The position numbers and the translations under genes are program-made. The notes under the pieces were generated by a model. The model was not told the DNA's origin. It did not search any database and saw only the letters and a list, made by a program, of their open reading frames with translations. Positions 16,616 through 25,211 of a stretch of DNA of 64,000 nucleotides are shown here, in pieces (the stretch's first letter is position 1; each line of letters opens with the position of its first letter). This DNA comes from Ardenticatenaceae bacterium. GTDB taxonomy: Bacteria; Chloroflexota; Anaerolineae; Promineifilales; Promineifilaceae. Where the stretch lies: positions 124,001-188,000 of the forward strand of contig JACKBS010000013.1 of NCBI GenBank assembly GCA_020634435.1. The letters run 5' to 3'.

Positions 16616-16653
16616 AGCCTGAACCAATCATCAAAACTGGTTCAGGCTTTTTT
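16616..16653 (+). terminator. Hairpin with T tract between CPBP and MFS genes
   Basis: AGCCTGAACCA (16616-16626) pairs with TGGTTCAGGCT (16638-16648), followed by TTTTT on the plus strand. The surrounding genes are on the minus strand, where the U run is weaker, so it may attenuate instead of stopping the operon. Confidence 0.55.
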
Positions 16654-16667
16654 GTGCTGCTGGTTTG

Positions 16668-17546
16668 TTAGATTTGTACGGAGGCAGCTTTCGGTGTGAT
16701 TTCTGTTTCAGAATGCTGTGCGTTTGCCACAATGTGCTTTTTGCTAAAGAACAGCTCTTTTTCGTAGGCAATGAGGGCGGCGGCGATGACAAAGAGAACT
16801 GCCGTTTCTATACATTTTGTCGCCTGGGTCATCGAAAGCAGTTCTTGAGACATGTTCACGATGAAGTGGAACAGCATCGCTGCTAGAATGCTCTTGTTGT
16901 TCTTCACGCACATCCAACTGATGATGATGCCCATCGGAATGATGCCCACAAAGAAATTGACGCCGTACCAAATGTTTTGCTGGACGATTTCATATTGGTA
17001 AGAGTCGTGCACAAAAACGAGCGGCAAATGCCAGGCTGACCACAGGATGCCGAACAAAATGGATGCCTTGAAGAAGGTGGAACGACTGTGCAGACTGTCG
17101 AAGGCATAGCCACGCCAGCCCAGCTCTTCAAACGTTGCCGCCAACAGCAGCAAGACCAGGGTGGGGACGGAACCCAAGGTGAAGGAAAAGCCATCCGCAA
17201 ATTGGAACTGGGTCATTGATCCGCCAAACAGGGTAGAGATGGCGATGGAAACCAGGACCGCGAACGGCATAATCAGGAACATCACCGGCAGCATTTTGGG
17301 TTGGATCAGCTTGATGTTGACCAGGCGGTTGAAAAACTCTTTTTTCATAGGCTTGTTTTTTGAGCTGAAAGTCATGACCGTTGACACAATGAAGGGAGCC
17401 AACAGGCCAAACAACATGAAGATAAAATCTTCGCCATTGCCATTCCCCTTGTTGCCGATGTAAGCGCCAATCAGCCAGAGGGTCGAGGTGATGAAGTAGG
17501 TGATGGTGTAATAAGTTGCCGTTTTGTACTGATATTTTTGATTCAT
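16668..17546 (-). CDS. CPBP-family intramembrane metalloprotease
   Basis: 292 aa, about eight membrane spans. The CPBP (Abi, Rce1-like) motifs are all visible: EELGWRGYAFDSL (motif 1, the Glu pair and Arg), FGILWSAWHLPLVF (motif 2 His) and LFHFIVNMSQ (motif 3 His/Asn). These are membrane-embedded metal proteases; bacterial members serve in bacteriocin self-immunity or maturation, but most are unassigned. As the promoter-proximal gene of the CPBP/MFS/TetR unit it may belong to a resistance or export response. AAGGAGATAGAA stands ahead of the ATG at 17546. Confidence 0.85.
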   Translation of the reverse strand: MNQKYQYKTATYYTITYFITSTLWLIGAYIGNKGNGNGEDFIFMLFGLLAPFIVSTVMTFSSKNKPMKKEFFNRLVNIKLIQPKMLPVMFLIMPFAVLVSIAISTLFGGSMTQFQFADGFSFTLGSVPTLVLLLLAATFEELGWRGYAFDSLHSRSTFFKASILFGILWSAWHLPLVFVHDSYQYEIVQQNIWYGVNFFVGIIPMGIIISWMCVKNNKSILAAMLFHFIVNMSQELLSMTQATKCIETAVLFVIAAALIAYEKELFFSKKHIVANAQHSETEITPKAASVQI

Positions 17547-17610
17547 TTCTATCTCCTTTTTATGAACTGAACATTTCTGATTTGTTTCTGTTTTCTTGCT
17601 TATGCGAGGC

Positions 17611-17640
17611 AGTATAGCATACTGACTGACCGTCAGTCAA
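17611..17640 (-). promoter_or_regulatory. Promoter with overlapping TetR-type operator
   Basis: Read on the minus strand: TTGACT (17640-17635), 18 bases, TATACT (17616-17611). The 17-bp palindrome TGACTGAC-C-GTCAGTCA (17623-17639) covers the -35 box and most of the spacer, which is the classic arrangement for repression by a TetR dimer. Confidence 0.8.
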
Positions 17641-17965
17641 TACCCAATTTTGAAATTGGTTTATTCACGCCGAAATCAGCTTTCGTTAAAAAGAATTGTT
17701 GAGCGAGGCGTCATGTCGAGGTCCCCGAGAAATCTCTCTACGTAGGCAAGCCCCAAAGATTCCTCACTTTGCGGACTCCGTTCGAACGACGAGTTTGTTG
17801 CCCGGCTAACCTACGGCCGTCGTTTTTGCCAATCTTAAAAGTGGGCAAGAGTCCGATTTTTGTGTTTTACTCTGGCTTTTCTTCACAAACGTTCACATTT
17901 TCTTAACAGGTTTCCACTATAATCAGCCGCGTCCTGTCAATTCATGAACCCGAAGACATTTTGCT
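17641..17965. other. Gene-free interval between divergent units
   Basis: 325 bases without a credible ORF. About 17700-17795 is a diverged copy of the AAGATTCCTCAC...CGTTCGAACGA repeat family. A TATAAT at 17918-17923 with a poor -35 region could drive the protease gene at 17966. Nothing else was seen. Confidence 0.5.
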
Positions 17966-18814
17966 ATGGAAGAGCAATCCCGTTCGGTAACAAGAGAATT
18001 AAGACCCCGGTTGGCGCGTTTGTGGGCGCTGGCCAAAGTTGGCTTGCGACGTGGCTGGCCCTTTGCGGCGGGCATCGTGGCTGCTTTTCTGGGCGTACTG
18101 CTTTACTCAAATCTCTACCCTGACCCAATTCCCCTCACCAATGAACAAATTGACCAAATCGTGGTGGATGCGATGGCGTCGGCCACGCCACCGCCGTCGT
18201 ATTCGTCGCAGGTATACCAGCTGATCTTGCCGTCGATGGTGCTGATTCATACGTTGGGTGAGGATGAAAATGGCGAAGCAGGGGGCGGCGTGGGCAGCGG
18301 CGTTATCATCAGTGCCAACGCGGATATTTTGACGGCGTTTCATGTGGTGGATGGGGCGACGGAGATTGAGATTTATTACGCGGACGGATCACAGACAACG
18401 GCCGTTGTTACCGTTGCTGAACCTGAAAACGATATTGCCGTCCTCACCCCCGCTGCACCACCGGAAATCATCGTGCCTGCTGTGCTGGGCAACCCCAACG
18501 CCATGCGCGTGGGGGATGAAGCGTACGCCGTGGGCAATCCGCTGGGGCTGGCTGGCTCGATGAGCGCGGGCGTCATCTCCGGCTTCGACCGCACCCTGCC
18601 GATTAGCGATGATCTGGAATTGAGTGGGCTGATTCAGTTTGATACGGCCGTAAATCCCGGCAATTCCGGTGGCCCCCTGCTCAACCGTCGCGGCGAAGTT
18701 GTCGGCATTGTCACCGCCCTGGCCAACCCATCCGAACAAAACTTCTTCATCGGCATCGGCTTTGCCGTGCCCATTACCACGGCGGCTGGCGCGGCCGGTA
18801 TGCCGCGCTATTAA
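17966..18814 (+). CDS. Membrane-anchored trypsin-like (HtrA-type) serine protease without PDZ
   Basis: 282 aa. A single N-terminal membrane helix (WPFAAGIVAAFLGVLLYSNLY) anchors an outer S1C-type protease domain. The catalytic triad is His126 (in TAFHVVDG), Asp156 (ENDIAVL) and Ser234 (NPGNSGGPLLN). AYAVGNPLGL and the IGFAVP segment are DegP/HtrA-typical. The chain ends about 20 residues after IGFAVP, so there is no PDZ domain, unlike full HtrA proteins, which might mean fewer regulatory inputs. It may degrade or process exported proteins. No strong ribosome binding site is seen; an ACGGCCGTT follows the stop. Confidence 0.85.
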   Translation: MEEQSRSVTRELRPRLARLWALAKVGLRRGWPFAAGIVAAFLGVLLYSNLYPDPIPLTNEQIDQIVVDAMASATPPPSYSSQVYQLILPSMVLIHTLGEDENGEAGGGVGSGVIISANADILTAFHVVDGATEIEIYYADGSQTTAVVTVAEPENDIAVLTPAAPPEIIVPAVLGNPNAMRVGDEAYAVGNPLGLAGSMSAGVISGFDRTLPISDDLELSGLIQFDTAVNPGNSGGPLLNRRGEVVGIVTALANPSEQNFFIGIGFAVPITTAAGAAGMPRY

Positions 18815-18828
18815 CGGCCGTTCGAAGA

Positions 18829-18963
18829 CCTGGGGCTGAAGCCCTAGGCTAAAATTGCCTTGTCGGGGCGCGTAAATTTAATTGACGCGGCAAGCGCACC
18901 ACCACATCAACCAAATAAACACAGGGCAAAATGCCCCTTATAGCCTGGGGCTTTATCCCCAGG
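18829..18963. repeat. Paired CCTGGGGCTTTATCCCCAGG-type repeats
   Basis: Two small palindromes, ACCTGGGGCTGAAGCCCTAGG (18829-18849) and AGCCTGGGGCTTTATCCCCAGG (18942-18962), stand before the MoxR gene. The second reaches almost into its ribosome binding site. Others occur at 54944-55023 and 57720-57743. Confidence 0.65.
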
Positions 18964-18977
18964 AATCGGAGCGTATT

Positions 18978-19988
18978 ATGACATTCACCCCCAGGCCAGA
19001 CAGCGACAAACCGATGGAACGCGTGCTTTACGAGGTCAAAAAGATCATCGTAGGGCAGGACAATTTACTGGAGCGGCTCATCGTGGCCCTGCTGGCGCGG
19101 GGGCATATTTTGGTGGAAGGTGTGCCCGGCCTGGCCAAAACCATGGCCATCAAAACCCTGGCGGGCGCGATTGGCGGCGAATTCCAGCGCATCCAGTTCA
19201 CCCCCGATTTGGTACCCGCCGACCTCATCGGCACGCGCATCTACAACCAGAAAAGCGGCGAATTTAACACCTCGCTCGGCCCCGTCTTCACCAACCTGCT
19301 GCTGGCCGACGAAATCAATCGTGCCCCGGCCAAGGTGCAAAGCGCCCTGCTGGAAGTGATGCAGGAGCGGCAGGTGACGATTGGCCGCGAAACCCACAAA
19401 GTCCCCAATCCCTTTTTGGTGATGGCCACGCAAAATCCCATCGAGTCCGAAGGTACCTACCCGCTGCCGGAGGCGCAGGTAGACCGCTTCATGCTCAAGG
19501 TGCTGGTGGGCTATCCCAGCCCGACCGAGGAATTTGTGATTGTGGAGCGGATGACCAGCGCCGTGCAGGCGGTGCAGCGCATCATCAGCACCGAAGAATT
19601 AGTGGCGCTGCAAAAAGAGGTCGATGGTGTCTACGTCGATCCGGCGCTGATGGAGTATGCCGTCAAGCTGGTGACGGCCACGCGCCAACCGCACACAGTG
19701 GGCCAGGGCGACATGGCTCAATATTTGACCTTTGGTGCTAGCCCGCGTGCCTCGATTAACTTGATTTTGGCGGCACGGGCGCTGGCCTTTTTGCGCGGAC
19801 GGGGTTACGCGCTGCCGCAGGACGTGAGCGATTTGGCGCTGGACGTGATTCGTCACCGCTTGGTTTTGTCGTATGAGGCGTTGGCGGACAATGTGACCAG
19901 CGATGAACTATTGAAGCGAATTTTGACCGTTGTGCCCCAGCCGGAGGTGCCCCTGCATGAGCGTGCCAACAGCCGACCCTACGCTTAA
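18978..19988 (+). CDS. MoxR-type AAA+ ATPase
   Basis: 336 aa from the ATG at 18978 (GGAG upstream); an earlier in-frame ATG at 18882 would translate a repeat. Walker A GVPGLAKT (residues 48-55), Walker B LLADEINR (Asp111, Glu112), sensor 1 MATQNPIESEGTYPLPEAQ and the C-terminal lid are complete. MoxR ATPases act as chaperones that insert metals or assemble partner complexes together with vWA proteins. It overlaps the DUF58 gene by 32 bases and starts the four-gene operon MoxR, DUF58, vWA, vWA. Confidence 0.92.
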   Translation: MTFTPRPDSDKPMERVLYEVKKIIVGQDNLLERLIVALLARGHILVEGVPGLAKTMAIKTLAGAIGGEFQRIQFTPDLVPADLIGTRIYNQKSGEFNTSLGPVFTNLLLADEINRAPAKVQSALLEVMQERQVTIGRETHKVPNPFLVMATQNPIESEGTYPLPEAQVDRFMLKVLVGYPSPTEEFVIVERMTSAVQAVQRIISTEELVALQKEVDGVYVDPALMEYAVKLVTATRQPHTVGQGDMAQYLTFGASPRASINLILAARALAFLRGRGYALPQDVSDLALDVIRHRLVLSYEALADNVTSDELLKRILTVVPQPEVPLHERANSRPYA

Positions 19989-20871
19989 ACATCACTCGCC
20001 CGACGAGATTTTGCAGCGGCTGGAATGGCGCGTCATTCGGCGGCTCGATGGCCTGTTGCAGGGGGACTATCGCACCCTGTTTTACGGCACGGGCATCGAC
20101 TTTGCCGACATCCGCGAATACCAGGCGAACGACGACATCCGCCACATTGATTGGAACGTGACGGCGCGAATGGACAGCCCGTACGTGCGGCAGTACGTTG
20201 AGGACCGGGACGTGACCGCCTGGTTTTTGCTCGATTTGAGCCCGTCGATGGGTTTTGGTCCGGCGGCGCGACCGAAACAGCTGGTGCTGACGGAGTATGT
20301 GGCCACGCTGGCCCGGCTGCTGATTCGCAGCGGCAATCGGGTGGGGGCCATTTTGTACAACAGCCAGATCGAGCAGACGATTCCGCCGCGCGGCAGCCGC
20401 AACCAGGTGCTGCGCCTTATGCGCTCCATTTTGCGCCAGCCGGGGGAAGCCAGCGGCCACGCCACCGACCTGACTCAGCTATTGCAAGCGGGGCTGAACA
20501 CATTCAAACGGCGCTCGCTGGTGTTTGTGATTTCTGATTTTATTAGCGAACCAGGCTGGGAACGGCCGTTGCATCTCCTGAATCGCCGCCATGAACTGGT
20601 GGGCATTCGCCTGTGGGATCCGCGCGAAGTGGAACTGCCCGACGCGGGCATGATTGTGGTGGAAGACGCCGAGACGGGCGAGCAGCTATTGGTAGACACG
20701 GGGCATCCCGAATTCCGCCGCCGCTTTTTTGCCGCCGCCGAACGGCGCGAAGAAGAACTGAAAACCACCCTCAAGCGGGCGGGCGTGGATCTGTTTGGCA
20801 TCTCCACCGAAGAGGATTTAGTCGGGGCGATTGTGCGCATGGCCAGCCTGCGCAAAAGGCGGCGGCGATGA
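19957..20871 (+). CDS. DUF58 domain protein of the MoxR/Bat operon
   Basis: 304 aa from the ATG at 19957 (CCGGAGG upstream). The DUF58 hallmark FYGTGIDFADIREYQANDDIRHIDWNVTAR occupies residues ~45-75. The C-terminal half has a vWA-like fold with a DLSPSM motif and VISDFIS, so a partial metal-dependent adhesion site is possible. No membrane span. DUF58 proteins accompany MoxR in nearly all known Bat-type operons and are thought to be a client or adaptor. Its stop overlaps the next start (ATGA at 20868-20871). Confidence 0.88.
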   Translation: MSVPTADPTLKHHSPDEILQRLEWRVIRRLDGLLQGDYRTLFYGTGIDFADIREYQANDDIRHIDWNVTARMDSPYVRQYVEDRDVTAWFLLDLSPSMGFGPAARPKQLVLTEYVATLARLLIRSGNRVGAILYNSQIEQTIPPRGSRNQVLRLMRSILRQPGEASGHATDLTQLLQAGLNTFKRRSLVFVISDFISEPGWERPLHLLNRRHELVGIRLWDPREVELPDAGMIVVEDAETGEQLLVDTGHPEFRRRFFAAAERREEELKTTLKRAGVDLFGISTEEDLVGAIVRMASLRKRRRR

Positions 20872-21872
20872 CTTTTATTTGGCCCATTATGCTGCTTTCC
20901 TTGCTGTTGCTGCCGCTGCTGGTTTGGTATTACCTGCGGCAGGTGAAGTTACGCGATCGGGGAACGGCCATTCTCGGACCATTAGGCATTGTAAGAGGTG
21001 GGGATGGAACGGCCGTTGGTCGCCGTCGCCATTGGCCGCCCGCTTTGTTTGCGGTGGGGTTGACGCTGCTGCTGTTCAGCCTGTCTCGCCCGGAGCTGCC
21101 CGTGAGCTTGCCGCGCATCGAGGGCACCGTGATTTTGGCGTTTGATGTGTCCAGCAGCATGTTGGCTGAGGATTTGGAGCCGAGCCGCATCGATGCGGCC
21201 AAAGAGGCGGCTCGGATTTTTGTGGAAAATCAGCCCAGCACCATTCGCGTGGGCGTGGTGGCTTTTAGCAATGGCGGGCTGGTGGTGCAGCCGCCCACAG
21301 ACGTGCAGGCGGACGTGTTGGCCACGATTGATCGGCTCACGCCGCAGGGTGGCACCTCGCTGGGGCAGGGCATCTTCACCGCGCTCAACGCCATCGCGGG
21401 GCAGGCCATCGTGCTGGACGAGGCGGCTTTGGAAGAAGGCGATCTGGCCCAAAGCGTGGAAGCGCTGCAAATCGACGACTTTTCCTCGGCGGTGATTGTG
21501 CTGTTGTCCGACGGCGAAAACACGTCTTTTCCCGAACCGTTGGACATAGCTCAAATTGCGGCAGAAGCGGGGGTGCGGGTCTACACAGTCGGTATCGGCA
21601 GCCCACAAGGGGCGCTGTTGGAACTGGACGGCTTTAGCGTGATGACGCAGCTTAACGAGGCCACACTGCAAGAGATCGCCAGTCTGACCAACGGCAGCTA
21701 CTACTTTGCCACCGATGAAGAGGAGCTGCGTGACATTTACCAGAACATTGATTTGCAATTGACGATTCGCGGCGAAAGCATGGAAGTGACCTCGATTTTG
21801 GCGGGGATTAGCCTGGTGTTTATGCTGGTCAGCGGGGCGCTGTCGCTGCTTTGGTTTGGGCGGGTACCATAA
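20868..21872 (+). CDS. vWA domain membrane protein (BatA-like)
   Basis: 334 aa. Two N-terminal membrane helices (IMLLSLLLLPLLVWYYL and ALFAVGLTLLLFSL), a von Willebrand A domain with MIDAS DVSSS (Asp93) and LSDGEN (Asp215), and one C-terminal helix (ILAGISLVFMLVSGALSLLWF). This is the BatA/BatB layout of aerotolerance-type operons; the vWA domain faces outside and would bind a partner through Mg2+. The start is the ATG at 20868 coupled to the DUF58 stop; longer frames run antisense-like through DUF58. It overlaps the next gene by one base. Confidence 0.88.
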   Translation: MTFIWPIMLLSLLLLPLLVWYYLRQVKLRDRGTAILGPLGIVRGGDGTAVGRRRHWPPALFAVGLTLLLFSLSRPELPVSLPRIEGTVILAFDVSSSMLAEDLEPSRIDAAKEAARIFVENQPSTIRVGVVAFSNGGLVVQPPTDVQADVLATIDRLTPQGGTSLGQGIFTALNAIAGQAIVLDEAALEEGDLAQSVEALQIDDFSSAVIVLLSDGENTSFPEPLDIAQIAAEAGVRVYTVGIGSPQGALLELDGFSVMTQLNEATLQEIASLTNGSYYFATDEEELRDIYQNIDLQLTIRGESMEVTSILAGISLVFMLVSGALSLLWFGRVP

Positions 21873-22951
21873 TGAATTTTCTCTGGCCCTGGTTACTGTT
21901 ATTTTTGCTCATCATTCCGCTGAGCATCGCCATCTACATTTGGATGCTGCGACGGCGGCGTAAGTTTGCCGTACGCTATTCCAGCCTGTCGCTGATTCGC
22001 GAGGCGCTGCCCAAAAGTGCTCGCTGGCGGCAGCATCTGCCCTTTGCTCTCTTTTTGCTGGGGTTGACGGGCCTGATTGGGGCGTTTGCTCGCCCGGTGG
22101 CTGAAGTGGAGGTGCCGCTGAGCCGCACGACGATTATTTTGGCGCTGGACGTGTCGCGCAGCATGTGTGCCACGGACGTTGATCCGAACCGCTTGGCGGT
22201 GGCGCAGGATGCGGCGCTGGCCTTTGTGGAAGAGCAGGCGGATGGTACGCAGATTGGTCTGGTGGCCTTTGCTGGTTTTGCGGAGCTGGTCGTGCCACCA
22301 ACGAATGACAAAGAGGTGTTGCGTGAGGCGATTGCTACGCTGACCACATCGTTGGGCACGGCGATTGGCAGCGCGACGTTGAAGGCCATTGATGCGATTT
22401 CTGAGGTGAATACGGCCGTTCCGCCCAGCGGTCTCAATCTGCAAACCGACGAAACCGTCACAGAACTTGCGGAAAACTACCAACCAGACATCATCGTGCT
22501 GCTGACGGATGGGGCTAACAGCCAGGGGCCGCTACCGCTGGACGCCGCGCAGCAAGCGGCTGACCGGCAGGTGCGCGTTTACACCATTGGTTTTGGCACG
22601 GATGAGATTCCAGAGATGGTGTGTACGCAGGCGCAGCTTGGCGGGGACGTTTTTAATGGGCGCTTTGGCGGCGGTGGTTTTGGCGGTGGCTTTGGTGGCG
22701 GGGGTGGTGGTAATTTCCGGCGCTTCCTGGTGATTGATGAGGAAACGCTGCAAGGCGTGGCCGATATGACAGGCGGCGAATATTATCGCGCCGAAAGCGC
22801 GGAACAATTGCTGGAAGTGTTTGAAGAGCTGCCCACCCAAATTATCCTGCAAAAAGAAGCGATTGAGATTAGCGTCTTTTTTGTGATGGCGGCGGTAGTC
22901 TTTGTAGGAACGGCCGTTTTCCTCTCCCTCAAATGGCGGCGCTACCCGTAG
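21872..22951 (+). CDS. Second vWA domain membrane protein (BatA/BatB-like) with Gly-rich loop
   Basis: 359 aa. A tandem paralogue of the previous gene with the same plan: two N-terminal helices, vWA domain with MIDAS DVSRS (Asp93) and LTDGAN (Asp213), C-terminal helix (VFFVMAAVVFVGTAVFLSL). It differs by a pure Gly/Phe-rich insertion around residues 265-285, just before the last part of the vWA domain, which may be a flexible loop at the MIDAS-bearing side. The ATG at 21872 shares its first base with the preceding TAA. It closes the MoxR operon. Confidence 0.88.
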   Translation: MNFLWPWLLLFLLIIPLSIAIYIWMLRRRRKFAVRYSSLSLIREALPKSARWRQHLPFALFLLGLTGLIGAFARPVAEVEVPLSRTTIILALDVSRSMCATDVDPNRLAVAQDAALAFVEEQADGTQIGLVAFAGFAELVVPPTNDKEVLREAIATLTTSLGTAIGSATLKAIDAISEVNTAVPPSGLNLQTDETVTELAENYQPDIIVLLTDGANSQGPLPLDAAQQAADRQVRVYTIGFGTDEIPEMVCTQAQLGGDVFNGRFGGGGFGGGFGGGGGGNFRRFLVIDEETLQGVADMTGGEYYRAESAEQLLEVFEELPTQIILQKEAIEISVFFVMAAVVFVGTAVFLSLKWRRYP

Positions 22952-23012
22952 CAACAACGAATTGGAGTAACAAACGAATTTTTTGCTAAAGTTGGCTGTC
23001 ATTCCCGCGAAA

Positions 23013-23978
23013 GCTGCACTGTTGAAAAGATGGTAAGAACGGCGATAATGATGATATGGCTAAGAAAAATCGGCGTGAAAGCCAGTTTGTGACCTTTGCT
23101 CGCATGGCCCACAACCTGGCACAAAAAGAATTTGCTCCTTATTCCCATCCCAAAAGCCCGCGCAAGTATACGCAGCCGCAGTTGGTTACCTGCATTTTGT
23201 TGATGCATCGGCTGAGATTGAGTTATCGGGATATGGAAGAGTGGCTGCTGGCTAGTGATGCGGTGGTCAAGGAACTGGGACTCAAGGATGTGCCCACGTA
23301 CTCGGCACTGGCGCGGGCAGCGGCTCGATTGTTGACGCTGGCCCAGATCGATCGCATGAATGTCAGCTTGTTGACAGAGTTGGGCATTGAGGAGGAAGCA
23401 GTCGCGATTGACGCGACTGGGTTTCAGCTGACTCAAGCCAGTGATTACTATATCAACCGACGCGGCTGGAAGATCACCCAATATTGGAAAGGATTCTATG
23501 GGGTTGGTCTGAACACCCTGTTCATTTTGGGACGGAGTCAATCGTATGGGCCGGGGCATGATGGTAGTAAATTGGAAACGATGCGGCGTGCGGTACGGCC
23601 GTTTATGCGTTCTGGTCAATGGGTTTTGTTGGCTGATGGTGGCTTTGATGTGAAGTCGGTACGACCTGATGACCTCATACCGCCCCGTCGCACGGGTCCG
23701 AAGCGGTCGATTGCCTCGCCCTTGCGCCAAGCACGCGCTGACTTGGTTGCCGTAGCCCGACTGGATGGACTCTTTGGGCAGCGCTGGAAGGTCGAAACCG
23801 TCATCTCGGTCATCAAACGCAAGTTTGGTGACGCCATTCGGGCACGCAAATACTATCTGCAACGGCGTGAGCCAGCGATTAAGATGTTGGTTTACAATCT
23901 GCATCATTAATTTTGCTTTAGATCAGTTAATCCCGTAAGCATCTTTTGCTTTGTTTTAGATGTTTTCAACAGAGCAGC
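23013..23978 (+). mobile_element. IS5/IS4-like insertion sequence, complete, 966 bp
   Basis: Terminal inverted repeats of 19 bp, GCTGCACTGTTGAAAAGAT (23013-23031) and the inverse at 23960-23978, differ at two positions. Both sides carry the 4-bp direct repeat GAAA (23009-23012 and 23979-23982). One complete transposase gene lies inside. Intact ends, intact gene and a clear target duplication suggest recent insertion. Confidence 0.85.
23056..23910 (+). CDS. DDE transposase (IS4/IS5 superfamily)
   Basis: 284 aa. Catalytic acidic residues are visible in AIDATGF (first Asp), LLADGGFD (second Asp) and the C-terminal QRWKVETVISVIKRKFG (Glu in a K/R-x-x-x-E-x-x-x-x-x-x-K context). The N-terminal helical part (QLVTCILLMHRLRLSYRDMEEWL) is typical of DDE_Tnp_1 transposases. 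It cuts and pastes the surrounding 966-bp element. The element has one ACGGCCGT (23598), so it may have resided in related genomes. The gene fills the element almost entirely, with no second ORF. Confidence 0.9.
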   Translation: MAKKNRRESQFVTFARMAHNLAQKEFAPYSHPKSPRKYTQPQLVTCILLMHRLRLSYRDMEEWLLASDAVVKELGLKDVPTYSALARAAARLLTLAQIDRMNVSLLTELGIEEEAVAIDATGFQLTQASDYYINRRGWKITQYWKGFYGVGLNTLFILGRSQSYGPGHDGSKLETMRRAVRPFMRSGQWVLLADGGFDVKSVRPDDLIPPRRTGPKRSIASPLRQARADLVAVARLDGLFGQRWKVETVISVIKRKFGDAIRARKYYLQRREPAIKMLVYNLHH

Positions 23979-24126
23979 GAAAGCGGGAATCCACTTTAGC
24001 AGATACCTGGATGCCCGCCTGCGCGGGAATGACACTTCCTAAATCGTTCGCTGTTGTCATCTACGTAAATTTTGCTATTTTTGCCTTTGTATTAGCCAAT
24101 TAGGTTATTGCAAAGGAACCTCCAAC

Positions 24127-25134
24127 TTGAAACCATACCAAGAACTGACATCAAAAGGTAAGCTGCGGCGGCTGCGCGGGTTGGCAGAGGATGCACTGCG
24201 GCAGTTTGGCGTAACGGCCGTTCAGCTCAATCTTCATGGCCGGGACACCAACCTCATTTACCGCGTCCGCACAGATGACGGGCAAATGTTAGCCTTGCGC
24301 GTAGCCAATGCAGAGTGGCGCGGGGTGGATGCGGCCGTTTCTGAAGCGATGTGGCTCGATGCTCTGGCCCGCGACACCGACATTCCCGTGCCGCAGTTGG
24401 TACACTCACCAGTGGGGGAAGCAGTGGTTTTGCCGCAAGCCGCAGGCGTGCCCGATGGTTTCCACGCGGTGTTGATGAGCTGGCTGCCCGGCGTGCTGCT
24501 GGGCAAGCGGCTGACCTCCAAAAATATCACCAAGATGGGCGAGCTATTTGCCAAGCTGCACCAGCACGGCGCAAATTGGCAGCCACCCGACGGGTTCACG
24601 GATAAAAAGTTCAACCAGTTTCTCTCGCGCGGGGAACCGAATGTGCTTTTTGCAGAACCCAGTTTGGCGCTGTACGAGCCGCAAACGGAAGCCACGCTGC
24701 GCCAGATGGTTGAGGTGGTCAGCCAAACTTACGCTGCGCTCGATCCGGCCGATTTGCGGGTGATCCACTGCGACTTGTGGCACGACAACATCAAAGTTTA
24801 TCGGGGCGAGCTTTATCCGTTTGACTTTGAAGACACGATTTGGGGGTACCGCCTGCATGACATGGCGATGGCCCTGCTGGATTTGTACGAGGACGTGGGC
24901 GATTCGGCGGCATATGCTGAACTGCTGGCGGCGTTCCGCGCAGGCTACGAATCACTGCTGCCCTGGCCAGAGGGCGAGATGGAGCTGCTCATGTTTGGCC
25001 GGATGTTGTGGAAGACGAACTGGATTGCTCATGTTTGGCCAGAAGGATTGGCGAAAACGGCCGTTTTCCACACCAATCTCTACACCCATTACCGCCAAAC
25101 TGGGGAATTGTTACTTCCCAAAATGCCTCGCTGA
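24127..25134 (+). CDS. APH/SrkA-like phosphotransferase
   Basis: 335 aa with a TTG start preceded by AAAGGAACC. APH-type kinase fold: N-lobe with NLIYRVRTDDGQMLALRV, catalytic loop VIHCDLWHDNIKV (Asp base, Asn metal ligand), metal loop YPFDFEDTIWGYRLHDMA. The longer C-terminal helical region and the IHCDLWHDN form resemble stress response kinase A (YihE/SrkA) and homoserine-kinase-type II proteins more than antibiotic kinases. It may phosphorylate a protein or a small metabolite. It stands alone between the IS and a repeat block. Confidence 0.8.
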   Translation: MKPYQELTSKGKLRRLRGLAEDALRQFGVTAVQLNLHGRDTNLIYRVRTDDGQMLALRVANAEWRGVDAAVSEAMWLDALARDTDIPVPQLVHSPVGEAVVLPQAAGVPDGFHAVLMSWLPGVLLGKRLTSKNITKMGELFAKLHQHGANWQPPDGFTDKKFNQFLSRGEPNVLFAEPSLALYEPQTEATLRQMVEVVSQTYAALDPADLRVIHCDLWHDNIKVYRGELYPFDFEDTIWGYRLHDMAMALLDLYEDVGDSAAYAELLAAFRAGYESLLPWPEGEMELLMFGRMLWKTNWIAHVWPEGLAKTAVFHTNLYTHYRQTGELLLPKMPR

Positions 25135-25140
25135 TTTTTA

Positions 25141-25205
25141 ACCACGGAGAGCGCGGAGGACGCGGAGTTTTTATTTTTCTCTGCGCTCTCCGCGCCCTCC
25201 GCGGT
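25141..25205. repeat. Inverted CCGCGGAGGGCGCGGAGAG-type repeat
   Basis: Two arms (ACCACGGAGAGCGCGGAGG... and ...CTCCGCGCCCTCCGCGGT) with a T-rich centre, lying between converging genes; it can act as a terminator on both strands. Confidence 0.7.
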
Positions 25206-25211
25206 GAATTC

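Larger units (their letters stand above)
22998..24033. repeat. GTCATTCCCGC...GCGGGAATGAC palindrome split by an IS
   Basis: Without the insertion at 23013-23978 and one GAAA, the sequence reads GTCATTCCCGC-GAAA-GCGGGAATCC, then a spacer and ATGCCCGCCTGCGCGGGAATGAC. This is the same family as 12491-12563. The IS sits exactly in the GAAA loop of the first hairpin. Confidence 0.8.

Noticed and set aside
20613..20867. Longer start of the first vWA protein
   Set aside because: This frame runs through the DUF58 gene in the wrong phase; the ATGA overlap at 20868 is the natural start.
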